Of a stretch of 32,482 nt of DNA, positions 9,570 through 16,834 are shown piece after piece. The notes beneath the pieces were generated by a model, which was not told where the DNA came from, made no database searches, and was given only the letters and a program-made list of their open reading frames with translations. The stretch is from Tannerella sp. (GTDB taxonomy: Bacteria; Bacteroidota; Bacteroidia; Bacteroidales; Tannerellaceae), in the NCBI GenBank assembly GCA_031275525.1, contig JAISOP010000110.1, forward strand, positions 1-32,482, written 5' to 3'. A program made the translations under genes and the position numbers. Each line of letters begins with the position of its first letter. Position 1 is the first letter of the stretch.

Positions 9570-10265
9570 TTAGTTTTCGACTGATTTGGGGTCAATTTTA
9601 ATACCCGGACTCATCGTACTTGAAAGATAAACACTCTTTATATACGTGCCTTTCGCCGCAGATGGCTTGAGTTTGACTAGCGTGGAAACAAATTCCTTCA
9701 CATTGTCAAAAATCTGGTCTGGCTGGAAAGATACTTTGCCGACGGAAGTGTGCACAATACCGGCTTTATCGACTTTAAAATCAATTTTACCCTGTTTCAC
9801 TTCCTTCACGGCCTGACCTACTTCATTCGTTACCGTTCCGCTCTTGGGGTTCGGCATCAGGCCGCGAGGGCCTAAGATACGTCCCAAGGCACCAATTTTT
9901 CCCATAATGGATGGCATGGTGATGATGATATCAACGTCGGTCCAGCCGCCTTTGATTTTATCAATATATTCATCCAAACCGACGTAATCGGCACCCGCCT
10001 CGCTGGCTTCGGCCTCTTTATCAGGGGAACATAATACAAGAACCCTCACCTGTTTACCAGTTCCATGGGGAAGCGATACAACGCCCCTCACCATTTGATT
10101 GGCTTTACGGGGATCCACACCCAGACGGACATCCACATCAACCGAAGCGTCGAATTTGGTGGTAGCTATTTCTTTCACCAGTGCCGAGGCTTCTCTCAAT
10201 GTATACGTTTTTCCGTTTTCGAGTTTTACCAAAGCCAATTTTTGATTTTTTGTTAATTTACTCAT
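9570..10265 (-). CDS. rplA: 50S ribosomal protein L1
   Basis: L1 forms the mobile stalk at the E-site side of the large subunit and in many bacteria represses its own operon. The start chosen gives MSKLTKNQKLALVKLENGKT, the usual N-terminus, and a 231-residue protein. An in-frame ATG four codons upstream (at 10277, giving MSLA-MSK) is possible, since neither start has a clear Shine-Dalgarno site. Family signatures are present: DVDVRLGVDPRKANQMVRG, VSLPHGTGK, and the block GRILGPRGLMPNPKSGTV. It follows rplK closely, as in most bacteria. Confidence 0.97.
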   Translation of the reverse strand: MSKLTKNQKLALVKLENGKTYTLREASALVKEIATTKFDASVDVDVRLGVDPRKANQMVRGVVSLPHGTGKQVRVLVLCSPDKEAEASEAGADYVGLDEYIDKIKGGWTDVDIIITMPSIMGKIGALGRILGPRGLMPNPKSGTVTNEVGQAVKEVKQGKIDFKVDKAGIVHTSVGKVSFQPDQIFDNVKEFVSTLVKLKPSAAKGTYIKSVYLSSTMSPGIKIDPKSVEN

Positions 10266-10281
10266 CGCAAGTGACATTTAG

Positions 10282-10725
10282 TTAGTTCGTTTCCGGGAAT
10301 GTCCCAGTGACTGTAATCCCCATGCTCCGAGCCGTCCCGGCCACCATCTTCATGGCTGAGTCAAGCGTGAAACAATTCAGGTCGACCATTTTGTCCGTCG
10401 CTATGGCCCTCACCGTATCCCAAGTGATTTGTGCCACTTTTTTACGGTTGGGTTGCGCCGAGCCGCCTTTCAGTTTGGCCGCTTCCATCAACTGGACGAC
10501 TACCGGAGGCGTTTTTACGACAAAATCAAACGTCTTGTCAGCATAGTAAGTGATTACCACAGGTAATACCTTACCGGCCTGATCCTGAGTTCTGGCATTG
10601 TATTGCTTGCAAAACTCCATGATGTTAATTCCTTTCGAGCCTAATGCCGGCCCTACCGGGGGAGAAGGGTTTGCGGCTCCTCCTTTGATCTGTAATTTAA
10701 TTTGTCCTGCAACTTCTTTTGCCAT
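10282..10725 (-). CDS. rplK: 50S ribosomal protein L11
   Basis: L11 is part of the GTPase-associated centre of the large subunit and is needed for stringent-response signalling. The start at MAKEVAGQIKLQIKGGAANP gives 147 residues, the usual length. An in-frame ATG 20 codons upstream would add a tail (MLRTMLHFSVYLL...) with no family support, and that stretch is the nusG-rplK spacer. The proline-rich N-terminal block PSPPVGPALGSKGINIMEFC, which binds 23S rRNA, is intact. Confidence 0.98.
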   Translation of the reverse strand: MAKEVAGQIKLQIKGGAANPSPPVGPALGSKGINIMEFCKQYNARTQDQAGKVLPVVITYYADKTFDFVVKTPPVVVQLMEAAKLKGGSAQPNRKKVAQITWDTVRAIATDKMVDLNCFTLDSAMKMVAGTARSMGITVTGTFPETN

Positions 10726-10790
10726 TTTTCCAACATTGTTATTATATAATAAATATACAGAGAAGTGAAGCATCGTCCGTAACAACCATC

Positions 10791-11333
10791 CTATTCCTTC
10801 TCTACTTGTACATAACTTAATTCAAGCGGCGTTTTCCGTCCAAAGATTTTAACGATCACTTTCAGTTTCTTTTTCTCGGCATTGACTTCTTCTATCACTC
10901 CACTGAAACCGTTGAAAGGCCCAAAGACCACTTTCACGTTTTCACCCGCATAGTATTGAACATTCAGTTCATCCGTTTGCTCCTGCCGCTCGTCAACCGT
11001 GCCCAAGACACGGTTGACTTCTGCCGGACGCAAAGGCACCGGATTCTCCAACCCGCCCAAAAAACCGATGACATTCGGTATTTGGCGCAGACGATGGGCC
11101 ACTTCTCCGACCAAGTTGGCTTCCACCAATACGTACCCAGGCAAGTAGGCGCGTTCTTTCATCACCTTTTTCCCGTTACGCATAGTGAAAGTTTTTTCCG
11201 TCGGAATCAACACTTGGGATACGTATTCCCCCAAATCCGAATTTTTTATCTCGGCCTCCAGATATTCGCGTACCTTATTTTCCTTGCCGCTGATGGCACG
11301 GAGCACATAGAACTTATGCTGAGAATCCGACAT
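10791..11333 (-). CDS. nusG: transcription termination/antitermination factor NusG
   Basis: NusG binds RNA polymerase and couples it to Rho or to the leading ribosome. The 180-residue protein has an N-terminal NGN domain (start FYVLRAISGKENKVREYLEA; core AYLPGYVLVEANL) and a C-terminal KOW domain (VKVVFGPFNGFSGVIEEVN). Length and order fit the general housekeeping NusG rather than a UpxY-type capsule antiterminator: it sits between secE and rplK, the standard position for the housekeeping copy. Confidence 0.98.
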   Translation of the reverse strand: MSDSQHKFYVLRAISGKENKVREYLEAEIKNSDLGEYVSQVLIPTEKTFTMRNGKKVMKERAYLPGYVLVEANLVGEVAHRLRQIPNVIGFLGGLENPVPLRPAEVNRVLGTVDERQEQTDELNVQYYAGENVKVVFGPFNGFSGVIEEVNAEKKKLKVIVKIFGRKTPLELSYVQVEKE

Positions 11334-11358
11334 TACCGATAGCCTTAACAGTCATATT

Positions 11359-11544
11359 CTAATAGATGAAATTAATCACCCTTTCAAATACGAAGTCGAT
11401 TACGAAAACAAGCACTGCTATGATAAGGGAAGCAAACATAACCACGACAGCACTACTGGACAACTCTTTACGTGTAGGCCAGGAAACTTTATGTACAAGC
11501 TCGTTATAAGAGTCTCTGAAATATGCAACGATCTGTTTCATCAT
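11359..11544 (-). CDS. secE: preprotein translocase subunit SecE
   Basis: SecE clamps the SecY channel in the inner membrane. The 61-residue protein is of the short single-span type. It has an amphipathic start (IVAYFRDSYNELVHKVSWPT), the conserved motif VSWPTRKEL, and one membrane segment (about residues 33-53, VVVMFASLIIAVLVFVIDFV). Two adjacent ATG codons give MMKQ or MKQ; the choice changes only one residue. It sits between tRNA-Trp and nusG as in other Bacteroidetes. Confidence 0.96.
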   Translation of the reverse strand: MMKQIVAYFRDSYNELVHKVSWPTRKELSSSAVVVMFASLIIAVLVFVIDFVFERVINFIY

Positions 11545-11557
11545 TTGTTATTTATAG

Positions 11558-11630
11558 CACGGAAGGAGAGGCTCGAACTCCCGACAGCCGGTTTTGGAGA
11601 CCGGTACTCTACCAACTGAGCTACTTCCGT
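11558..11630 (-). tRNA. tRNA-Trp (anticodon CCA)
   Basis: A complete 73-nt cloverleaf: acceptor ACGGAAG pairs with CUUCCGU, followed by discriminator G73. The D arm is GCUC/GAGU, the anticodon stem CCGGU/ACCGG holds loop CUCCAAA with anticodon CCA, and the T arm is GGGAG/CUCUC with loop UUCGAGC. U8 and A9 are in place. The CCA tail is not encoded. It lies between tuf and secE and is probably cut out of their common transcript. Confidence 0.97.
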
Positions 11631-11635
11631 GAATA

Positions 11636-11661
11636 GTAGCCGGCTCTTCGGAACCAGCTAC
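11636..11661 (-). other. stem-loop between tuf and tRNA-Trp
   Basis: GTAGC (11636-11640) pairs with GCTAC (11657-11661), and inner GG/CC pairs extend the stem after one mismatch. It sits 5 bases before the 5' end of tRNA-Trp on the transcript. There is no U-tract, so it is more likely a 3' stabiliser of tuf mRNA or a processing signal than a terminator. Confidence 0.4.
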
Positions 11662-11757
11662 CTAAAAATCGATTGTTTCACCTTTAAATAAATACACACA
11701 CCTCCATGCCTGCCAGAACGTCAAACGTTCAAATCCAGCACTTCAGATGTCTTTATC

Positions 11758-12948
11758 TTAGTTTTCCAGTTCCGTGATCTGACCGGCACCGACCGTGCGG
11801 CCACCCTCACGAATGGCGAAACGGAGTCCTACGTTACATGCAACCGGGTAGATCAATTCTACTTCGATCGTGACGTTATCACCCGGCATCACCATTTCTA
11901 CGCCTTCCGGCAGATTGATTTCACCCGTCACGTCCAACGTACGGATATAGAATTGCGGACGATATTTGTTGTGGAACGGCGTGTGACGGCCGCCTTCTTC
12001 TTTCTTCAGGATATACACCTCGGCCTTGAATTTGGAATGAGGCTGTATCTTACCCGGATGGCAAAGCACCATACCGCGCTTGATTTCATTCTTGTCGATT
12101 CCGCGAAGCAGCAAACCTACGTTATCGCCGGCCTGGCCTTCGTCCAGAATCTTGCGGAACATTTCAACACCCGTTACGACCGATTTCTTTCCTGCCGGCG
12201 CACCCAGACCGATGATCTGAACTTCTTCACTCGTTTTGATAATACCGGTTTCAATACGACCTGTTGCTACGGTACCGCGACCTGTGATCGAGAATACGTC
12301 TTCAACCGGCATCAGGAACGGTTTGTCAACATCGCGCGGAGGCAGCGGAATCCACGTATCTACCGCATTCATCAATTCCATGACTTTCTCTTCGCATTCG
12401 GAATCGCCATTCAGCGCACCCAGCGCAGAACCCCGAATAACCGGTGTGTTATCACCGTCAAAATCATAGAATGAAAGTAGTTCCCTCATCTCCATTTCGA
12501 CGAGTTCCAGCATTTCTTCGTCATCGACCATGTCACATTTGTTCATGAACACAACCAACCGGGGTACGTTTACCTGACGTGCCAGCAGGATATGTTCGCG
12601 AGTCTGGGGCATCGGGCCATCGGTTGCAGCCACCACAATAATAGCGCCGTCCATCTGGGCCGCACCCGTAACCATGTTCTTCACGTAGTCGGCATGACCC
12701 GGGCAATCCACATGTGCGTAGTGACGGTTTGCGGTTTCGTACTCTACGTGAGCCGTATTAATCGTAATACCTCTTTCCTTCTCTTCCGGAGCGTTGTCGA
12801 TCGAATCGAACGAACGTACCTCGGACAGACCTTTCTTCGCCAAGACAGTCGTGATAGCGGCCGTCAAAGTTGTTTTACCGTGGTCAACGTGACCAATCGT
12901 ACCGATGTTTACATGCGGTTTTGTCCTGTTAAAATGTTCTTTTGCCAT
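11758..12948 (-). CDS. tuf: translation elongation factor Tu
   Basis: EF-Tu delivers aminoacyl-tRNA to the ribosome as a GTP complex. The 396-residue protein shows all GTPase motifs: G1 GHVDHGKTTL (about residues 19-28), the G2 region ERGITINTAHVEY, G3 DCPGHADY, G4 NKCDMVD and G5 near GSALGAL. Domains 2 and 3 follow, ending GGRTVGAGQITELEN. The N-terminus MAKEHFNRTKPHVNIGTIGH is typical. Two tRNA-Thr genes lie upstream and tRNA-Trp downstream in the same direction, the classic tRNA-tufB arrangement. Confidence 0.99.
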   Translation of the reverse strand: MAKEHFNRTKPHVNIGTIGHVDHGKTTLTAAITTVLAKKGLSEVRSFDSIDNAPEEKERGITINTAHVEYETANRHYAHVDCPGHADYVKNMVTGAAQMDGAIIVVAATDGPMPQTREHILLARQVNVPRLVVFMNKCDMVDDEEMLELVEMEMRELLSFYDFDGDNTPVIRGSALGALNGDSECEEKVMELMNAVDTWIPLPPRDVDKPFLMPVEDVFSITGRGTVATGRIETGIIKTSEEVQIIGLGAPAGKKSVVTGVEMFRKILDEGQAGDNVGLLLRGIDKNEIKRGMVLCHPGKIQPHSKFKAEVYILKKEEGGRHTPFHNKYRPQFYIRTLDVTGEINLPEGVEMVMPGDNVTIEVELIYPVACNVGLRFAIREGGRTVGAGQITELEN

Positions 12949-13005
12949 AATAATTATCTCTATTTAAAATTATATTCACTTGATCCTTATATTTCCCATC
13001 CGTCG

Positions 13006-13077
<72 letters not shown>

Positions 13078-13166
13078 ATTCTCTCATTATACACGGGAAC
13101 GTTTTCCCGTTGTTGCTCGCTTATACATTCCCCACCGGAAAGAAACGGGTCCTTTTGGCCTCCTCG
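13078..13166 (-). other. spacer between two tRNA-Thr genes, with one hairpin
   Basis: No tRNA can be folded here, although in related tRNA-tuf clusters tyrosine and glycine tRNA genes occupy this place. The only structure seen is a 7-bp stem with a 4-base loop (ACGGGAA at 13093-13099, TTCCCGT at 13104-13110). It could be a tRNA-processing signal. Confidence 0.4.
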
Positions 13167-13240
13167 AGCCTCTTGTCGGATTCGAACCAACGACCCCGAG
13201 ATTACAAATCACGTGCTCTGGCCAACTGAGCTAAAGAGGC
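13167..13240 (-). tRNA. tRNA-Thr (anticodon UGU)
   Basis: A 74-nt cloverleaf: acceptor GCCUCUU/AAGAGGC with discriminator U, D stem GCUC/GAGC, anticodon loop UUUGUAA giving anticodon UGU, T stem with loop UUCGAAU. The anticodon stem CGUGA/UCUCG has one U29-U41 mismatch. It is the first gene after the promoter that overlaps the end of hpf. Confidence 0.95.
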
Positions 13241-13280
13241 TTATGGGATTCAGCCGCCTCGCCTTATGGCGAAACGGCTG

Positions 13281-13311
13281 CAAATTTAGCCATTATTTAT
13301 AACATGCCAAA
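13281..13311 (-). promoter_or_regulatory. promoter of the tRNA-tuf-secE-nusG-rpl-rpoBC block
   Basis: On the minus strand TTTG (13311-13308) is followed after exactly 19 bases by TAAATTTG (13288-13281), matching the Bacteroidetes sigma-ABfr consensus. The -7 box overlaps the hpf stop codon: its TAA is that stop. Transcription would begin near 13,275, about 35 bases before tRNA-Thr(UGU). Confidence 0.75.
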
Positions 13312-13621
13312 ATTTATCGGCAGTTTTTTTATTCACGCCTTTTTTCAGTTTGACTAATTGTCTTTCCAGCGCGTCTGCGACATGGTCAACGGCTTCTTCA
13401 AACGTATCGCTGATCTTTTCGGCAAAACATTCATTATTCCTGATCTTCACCCGAACGCTGGCCTGTTTGTTCTGGGCTGTTTCCGGCTTGATCACCCGTA
13501 AATTCACTTCGGCCGTCAGAATTCCGTCGTGAAACTGTTCTAACTTTGAAACTTTTTTCTGGATAAAAGTTTCCAACCGTTCCGAAACATCAAAATGAAT
13601 CGCTTGAATTTTAATTTCCAT
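13286..13621 (-). CDS. hpf: ribosome hibernation-promoting factor / RaiA family
   Basis: This small protein binds the 30S decoding region and inactivates ribosomes in slow growth. The 111-residue protein begins MEIKIQAIHFDVSERLETFI. It shows the family pattern: the alternating strand SVRVKIRNNECFAEKISDT and a helix (FEEAVDHVADALERQLVKLK) with basic residues. An ATG 13 codons upstream is in frame, but it overlaps the end of xerC and adds a non-conserved lysine-rich tail. It is of the short type, without the dimerising C-terminal domain of long HPF. It follows xerC after 13 bases, so the two are probably co-transcribed, and its stop codon lies inside the next promoter. Confidence 0.93.
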   Translation of the reverse strand: MEIKIQAIHFDVSERLETFIQKKVSKLEQFHDGILTAEVNLRVIKPETAQNKQASVRVKIRNNECFAEKISDTFEEAVDHVADALERQLVKLKKGVNKKTADKFWHVINNG

Positions 13622-13634
13622 AAATTTTTCCTCC

Positions 13635-14528
13635 TTACTTTTTCGCTCTTGGATGAGCATGATACACTTTTTTCAATTCTTCAAAAGCCACGTGCGTATA
13701 GATGGACGTGGAAGCCAGACTGCTGTGTCCGAGTAACTCTTTCACGGCATTCAACTCAGCGCCGTTATTCAACATGCTCGTTGCAAAGGAATGCCTCAAC
13801 ACATGCGGACTGCGCTTGGCCAACATCGGAATCGTCGTCAGGGCTTGTTTCACAATGCGATAGACAATACCCGGAGAGAGTGGAGCGCCATTTTTTTTGA
13901 CAAAAAAACAGGCGTTTTCCGTTCCTACCGTTTTTTTACGCAGGGACACGTATTCGTGCATCATTTCCTTCAAACGTCCGGCAAAGGGTATCAACCGTTG
14001 CTTGTTGCGTTTTCCGGTCACTTTCAGTTGCATCCCGCTAAAATCCACATCCGCTTGCCGGAGCGTGATTAGCTCCGCTCGCCGGATACCCGTCTCGTAA
14101 AGCAATTCCAGCAGCAGCCGGTCTCTCATTCCTTCAAAATCGTCCTCAAAACCGTCGCCGTCTAAGAGTTGCGCCAGTTCTTTCTCTTTCACAAAATAAG
14201 GCAGCCTCTTTCCCAACTTGGGGCCCTGAATAAACTGTACCGGATTTTTTTCCACCTTTTCCTGCTTGACAAGAAACCGGAAATAAGTCCTGAGTGCAAC
14301 TAACTTGCGCCTGACGGAAGAAGGCATCACCTTATGCTCCAGAAGTGTCATCATCCACTGGCGAATTTGCTCCGGCTCAATCACACAAGGGTCAAATGGA
14401 GTATTATCCACTCGCTCTCCCCTGATATATACCCCAAATTGAAGCAAATCGCGGCGATACGCCTCTATCGTATGATCGGAACAGCCCTTCTCATAACGGA
14501 GATAACTCAAGAACGAATCAATAAACAT
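13635..14528 (-). CDS. xerC: tyrosine recombinase XerC (chromosome-dimer resolution)
   Basis: XerC/XerD resolve chromosome dimers at dif during division. The 297-residue protein has an N-terminal core-binding SAM-like domain (about residues 1-85) and a C-terminal catalytic domain. The catalytic set is complete: Arg149 (TGIRRAEL), Lys173 (TGKRNKQR), His242 and Arg245 (HVLRHSFAT), His268 (LLGHSS) and nucleophile Tyr277 (TSIYTH). Length and the adjacent hpf fit the chromosomal XerC of Bacteroidetes rather than an integrase of a mobile element; no att-like repeats were seen nearby. Choosing XerC over XerD rests on context and overall resemblance. Confidence 0.9.
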   Translation of the reverse strand: MFIDSFLSYLRYEKGCSDHTIEAYRRDLLQFGVYIRGERVDNTPFDPCVIEPEQIRQWMMTLLEHKVMPSSVRRKLVALRTYFRFLVKQEKVEKNPVQFIQGPKLGKRLPYFVKEKELAQLLDGDGFEDDFEGMRDRLLLELLYETGIRRAELITLRQADVDFSGMQLKVTGKRNKQRLIPFAGRLKEMMHEYVSLRKKTVGTENACFFVKKNGAPLSPGIVYRIVKQALTTIPMLAKRSPHVLRHSFATSMLNNGAELNAVKELLGHSSLASTSIYTHVAFEELKKVYHAHPRAKK

Positions 14529-14534
14529 ATCCTA

Positions 14535-14556
14535 CGTCACGTCTTTTGATGTGACG
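14535..14556 (-). other. inverted repeat in the xerC leader
   Basis: CGTCAC (14535-14540) and GTGACG (14551-14556) form a 6-bp stem with a 10-base loop ending 7 bases before the xerC ATG. There is no U-tract. It could be an operator or a hairpin near the start codon. Nothing decides between these. Confidence 0.3.
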
Positions 14557-14612
14557 AATGTAGAGAAAAAAATTCAACAGAGCAAAGAAAATAGAAAAAA
14601 TATTTCACATGG

Positions 14613-14804
14613 CTATTCTTCGGCTTGTTGCAGTTGCTGCACAGAGATAGCATGAATACGCTGTTTTCTCTTTGCTACAGAAGGTTTTGTGAAGGCTTGG
14701 CGGCTCCTTAGCTCTCTCACTACACCGGTCTTCTCAAACTTCCGTTTAAACTTCTTCAGCGCTCTTTCAATGCTTTCGCCTTCTTTCAATGGAACTACGA
14801 TCAT
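14613..14804 (-). CDS. rpsU: 30S ribosomal protein S21
   Basis: S21 is a small basic protein of the 30S platform that helps initiation. The 63-residue protein begins MIVVPLKEGESIERALKKFK and continues with the family pattern RKFEKTGVVRELRSRQAF. Bacteroidetes S21 has been linked to the general lack of Shine-Dalgarno use in the phylum, and most starts in this window indeed lack a purine-rich site. It is the first gene after its own promoter and is followed by xerC and hpf in the same direction. Confidence 0.97.
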   Translation of the reverse strand: MIVVPLKEGESIERALKKFKRKFEKTGVVRELRSRQAFTKPSVAKRKQRIHAISVQQLQQAEE

Positions 14805-14862
14805 AAATTACTTTTGTTTGTTATTTTACATTACTGATTGTTTTATCCGTAAAAATCGGCCA

Positions 14863-14893
14863 CAAAAGTACGGATTGTTTGGTTCCCTGCAAA
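14863..14893 (-). promoter_or_regulatory. promoter of rpsU
   Basis: Minus strand: TTTG (14893-14890), 19 bases, then TACTTTTG (14870-14863), a full match to the Bacteroidetes -33/-7 pattern. The start of transcription would lie about 50 bases before the rpsU ATG. Confidence 0.75.
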
Positions 14894-14909
14894 ATTTTCC
14901 GCAATATTT

Positions 14910-14941
14910 TTTGTGGGTGAAGAGATATAAACATACTTTTG
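14910..14941 (+). promoter_or_regulatory. promoter of the carbonic anhydrase-capA pair
   Basis: Plus strand: TTTG (14910-14913), 20 bases, then TACTTTTG (14934-14941). It is divergent from the rpsU promoter, with the same -7 octamer. The two -33 boxes are only 16 bases apart. The downstream start codon follows 32 bases after the -7 box. Confidence 0.75.
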
Positions 14942-14973
14942 TGGACAATTTTATTCGGAAAATAACGAAAAGT

Positions 14974-15492
14974 ATGGCACTTATCAAATCCGTCAGGGGA
15001 TTCACTCCTGTCATCGGCAAAGACACCTATCTGGCCGACAATGCAGTAATCATCGGCGATGTCGTGATCGGCTGCGGTTGCAGCATCTGGTTCGGTACCG
15101 TCTTGCGGGGCGATGTCAATTCCATCCGCATCGGTAACGGAGTCAACATTCAGGATGGCTCGGTACTCCACACCCTGTATGAAAAATCGGTCATCGAAAT
15201 CGGTAACGACGTCTCCATCGGACATAACGTCACCATTCACGGCGCAAATATCTGCGACAGTGTGCTCATTGGGATGGGTGCGGTGATACTGGATCACGCC
15301 GTCGTCGGCGAGGGCGCCATTATTGCAGCCGGATCGGTTGTACTGAGTCATACGCAGGTGGAACCGGGCTGTATCTATGCCGGCGTACCCGCCAAATTCG
15401 TCAAAAAGGTAGAACCCGCACAGGCGCAGGAAATCAATCGGAAAATCGCCCGCAATTATCACCTATATGCTTCCTGGTACGAAAACAGTTGA
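14974..15492 (+). CDS. gamma-class carbonic anhydrase-like protein (left-handed beta-helix)
   Basis: The 172-residue protein is built of hexapeptide repeats (DNAVIIGDVVIGCGCSIWFG and so on) that fold into a left-handed beta-helix trimer. The three zinc ligands of the gamma family are present as His66 (VLH), His84 (IGHN) and His89 (IHGA), with Arg45, Asp47 and Gln60 also in place. Members include carbonic anhydrases and YrdA/PaaY-like proteins; many close relatives show little measured activity, so the reaction is not certain. The start chosen gives MALIKSVRGFTPVIGKDTYL and lies just after a good promoter. The stop codon abuts the start of the next gene. Confidence 0.9.
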   Translation: MALIKSVRGFTPVIGKDTYLADNAVIIGDVVIGCGCSIWFGTVLRGDVNSIRIGNGVNIQDGSVLHTLYEKSVIEIGNDVSIGHNVTIHGANICDSVLIGMGAVILDHAVVGEGAIIAAGSVVLSHTQVEPGCIYAGVPAKFVKKVEPAQAQEINRKIARNYHLYASWYENS

Positions 15493-16647
15493 ATGTTCAT
15501 GCGCCTGAAAAAACAGAGTTTGCGGATAAGTCTTCCGGTATTTGCCGCGGTAGGACTTTTCGCATGGCTTGCCATTTCACACTTTGCCGGGAGGCAAACG
15601 CCTTTGTCCGGCGTCGATTCCGGGTACGTTTCTCCTTGCACCCTACATGCCCGGCTGATGCTGGCCGGCGACCTGATGCAGCACATGCCACAAGTGAAAG
15701 CGGCCCGCATGTCCGACGGCGGATACGACTACACGGAATCATTCCGCTTTGTGGCGCCTGTTTTTCAAGAGGCCGACCTTGCCGTACTGAATCTGGAAAC
15801 AACCCTCACGCCCTCTCGCCGCTATACGGGATACCCGCAGTTCCGCTCTCCGCCGGCGCTGGCCGGTGCGCTGGCGGAGATGGGTATTGACGTAGTTGCC
15901 CTGGCTAATAATCACATCTGCGATTATGGGCGGACGGGGATTGATTACACGACGCACTGCCTCGATTCGCTCGGCATTGCCTTCACGGGCGCCTTTGCCG
16001 ACAGCTTGCAGTACCGCCGTTTTCATCCGCTCCGGATAGATGTAAACGGGATACGGATGGCCCTTTTCAATTATACGTACGGTACGAACGGATGCCCCGT
16101 GCCGGCAGGAACCATTGTCAACATGATTGATACGTCGGCGATTGCGCAGGATATTTCCCGGATAGACCGTACGGAAATCGACTGTATAGCGGTATTTTTT
16201 CATTGGGGAGACGAATACGCCCGTCAACCCAACGCGACTCAGCGCATGTTGGCCGAATATTGTCACCGGCGGGGCGTGGAAATTGTGATTGGCTCGCATC
16301 CGCATGTCATTCAGCCGATCGACCTGCATGTGGAGGAGGACAGCATCATTCGTTCCGTCACCTTGTATTCGCTGGGCAATCTGGTATCGAATCAGCGCAA
16401 CCGCTACCGGAACGGCGGACTGCTCGTCACGCTCGACCTCGAAAAAGTCGCCGGTCAGCCCCTACGCATCCGGCCGTTCTATACGCCGGTTTGGGTTTGG
16501 TTGCCCGGCTACCGGATATTGACGCCCTCCACGGCCGACTCCCTCACGCTCTCTGACCGCGAACGGGAAGAATATCTCCGCTTTAGGCAAGACACGCGGG
16601 AATGGCTCGCCATCGAAGGACTGACCGAACAACGCGAGGACTTTTGA
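15493..16647 (+). CDS. CapA-family (PGA_cap) membrane-anchored metallophosphatase-like protein
   Basis: The 384-residue protein starts with a basic end and one hydrophobic segment (about residues 12-30), suggesting an inner-membrane anchor with the rest outside. The CapA/PGA_cap domain follows, with its usual motifs in order: LAGDLMQHM, LNLETTLT, VALANNHICDYG, FFHWGDEY, GSHPHVIQ and SLGNLVSNQ. Family members take part in poly-gamma-glutamate capsule synthesis or anchoring, but in Bacteroidetes most are single genes of unknown role. No capB or capC lies nearby, so capsule formation is not supported. It is joined to the carbonic anhydrase gene as TGA-ATG with no gap, so translation is probably coupled. 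Confidence 0.85.
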   Translation: MFMRLKKQSLRISLPVFAAVGLFAWLAISHFAGRQTPLSGVDSGYVSPCTLHARLMLAGDLMQHMPQVKAARMSDGGYDYTESFRFVAPVFQEADLAVLNLETTLTPSRRYTGYPQFRSPPALAGALAEMGIDVVALANNHICDYGRTGIDYTTHCLDSLGIAFTGAFADSLQYRRFHPLRIDVNGIRMALFNYTYGTNGCPVPAGTIVNMIDTSAIAQDISRIDRTEIDCIAVFFHWGDEYARQPNATQRMLAEYCHRRGVEIVIGSHPHVIQPIDLHVEEDSIIRSVTLYSLGNLVSNQRNRYRNGGLLVTLDLEKVAGQPLRIRPFYTPVWVWLPGYRILTPSTADSLTLSDREREEYLRFRQDTREWLAIEGLTEQREDF

Positions 16648-16798
16648 CGGCACGCCTGCAAACCCCTGTGTTTTGGCATAAACTTTAGCCGGCTTGAAGA
16701 GGAAATGGAATGTCTAAGAGCAAACGAGTAAAAATGGATAATATAAGGTATGCGAAAAAATCATAGCGCCTCCAAAAAAGAACTAACCCGGAAAATTG

Positions 16799-16806
16799 TA
16801 CCTTTG
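16799..16806 (+). promoter_or_regulatory. -7 box upstream of punA
   Basis: TACCTTTG matches the TAnnTTTG element and is followed by G/C, as often seen. No clear TTTG is found 19-20 bases upstream, so the site is weaker evidence than the others. It would put the transcript start about 25 bases before the punA ATG. Confidence 0.55.
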
Positions 16807-16834
16807 CGCGGTAAACAAACTATCATATCAGCTA

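Noticed and set aside
10726..10785. A 20-residue N-terminal extension of L11
   Set aside because: The extension has no family support, and the usual start MAKEVAGQIK gives the standard 147 residues.
10791..11333. UpxY-type capsule antiterminator
   Set aside because: The gene sits between secE and rplK, the standard place of housekeeping NusG, and there is no capsule locus nearby.
14535..14556. A dif-like or att site next to xerC
   Set aside because: The inverted repeat has 6-bp arms and a 10-base loop and lacks the 11-6-11 structure of dif. There are no flanking mobile genes.
14689..14973. A 95-residue N-terminal extension of the carbonic anhydrase
   Set aside because: It runs antisense through rpsU and across both divergent promoters. 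The family N-terminus begins at 14,974.
15493..16647. A poly-gamma-glutamate capsule locus
   Set aside because: Only the CapA-like gene is present, with no CapB, CapC or related genes around it.
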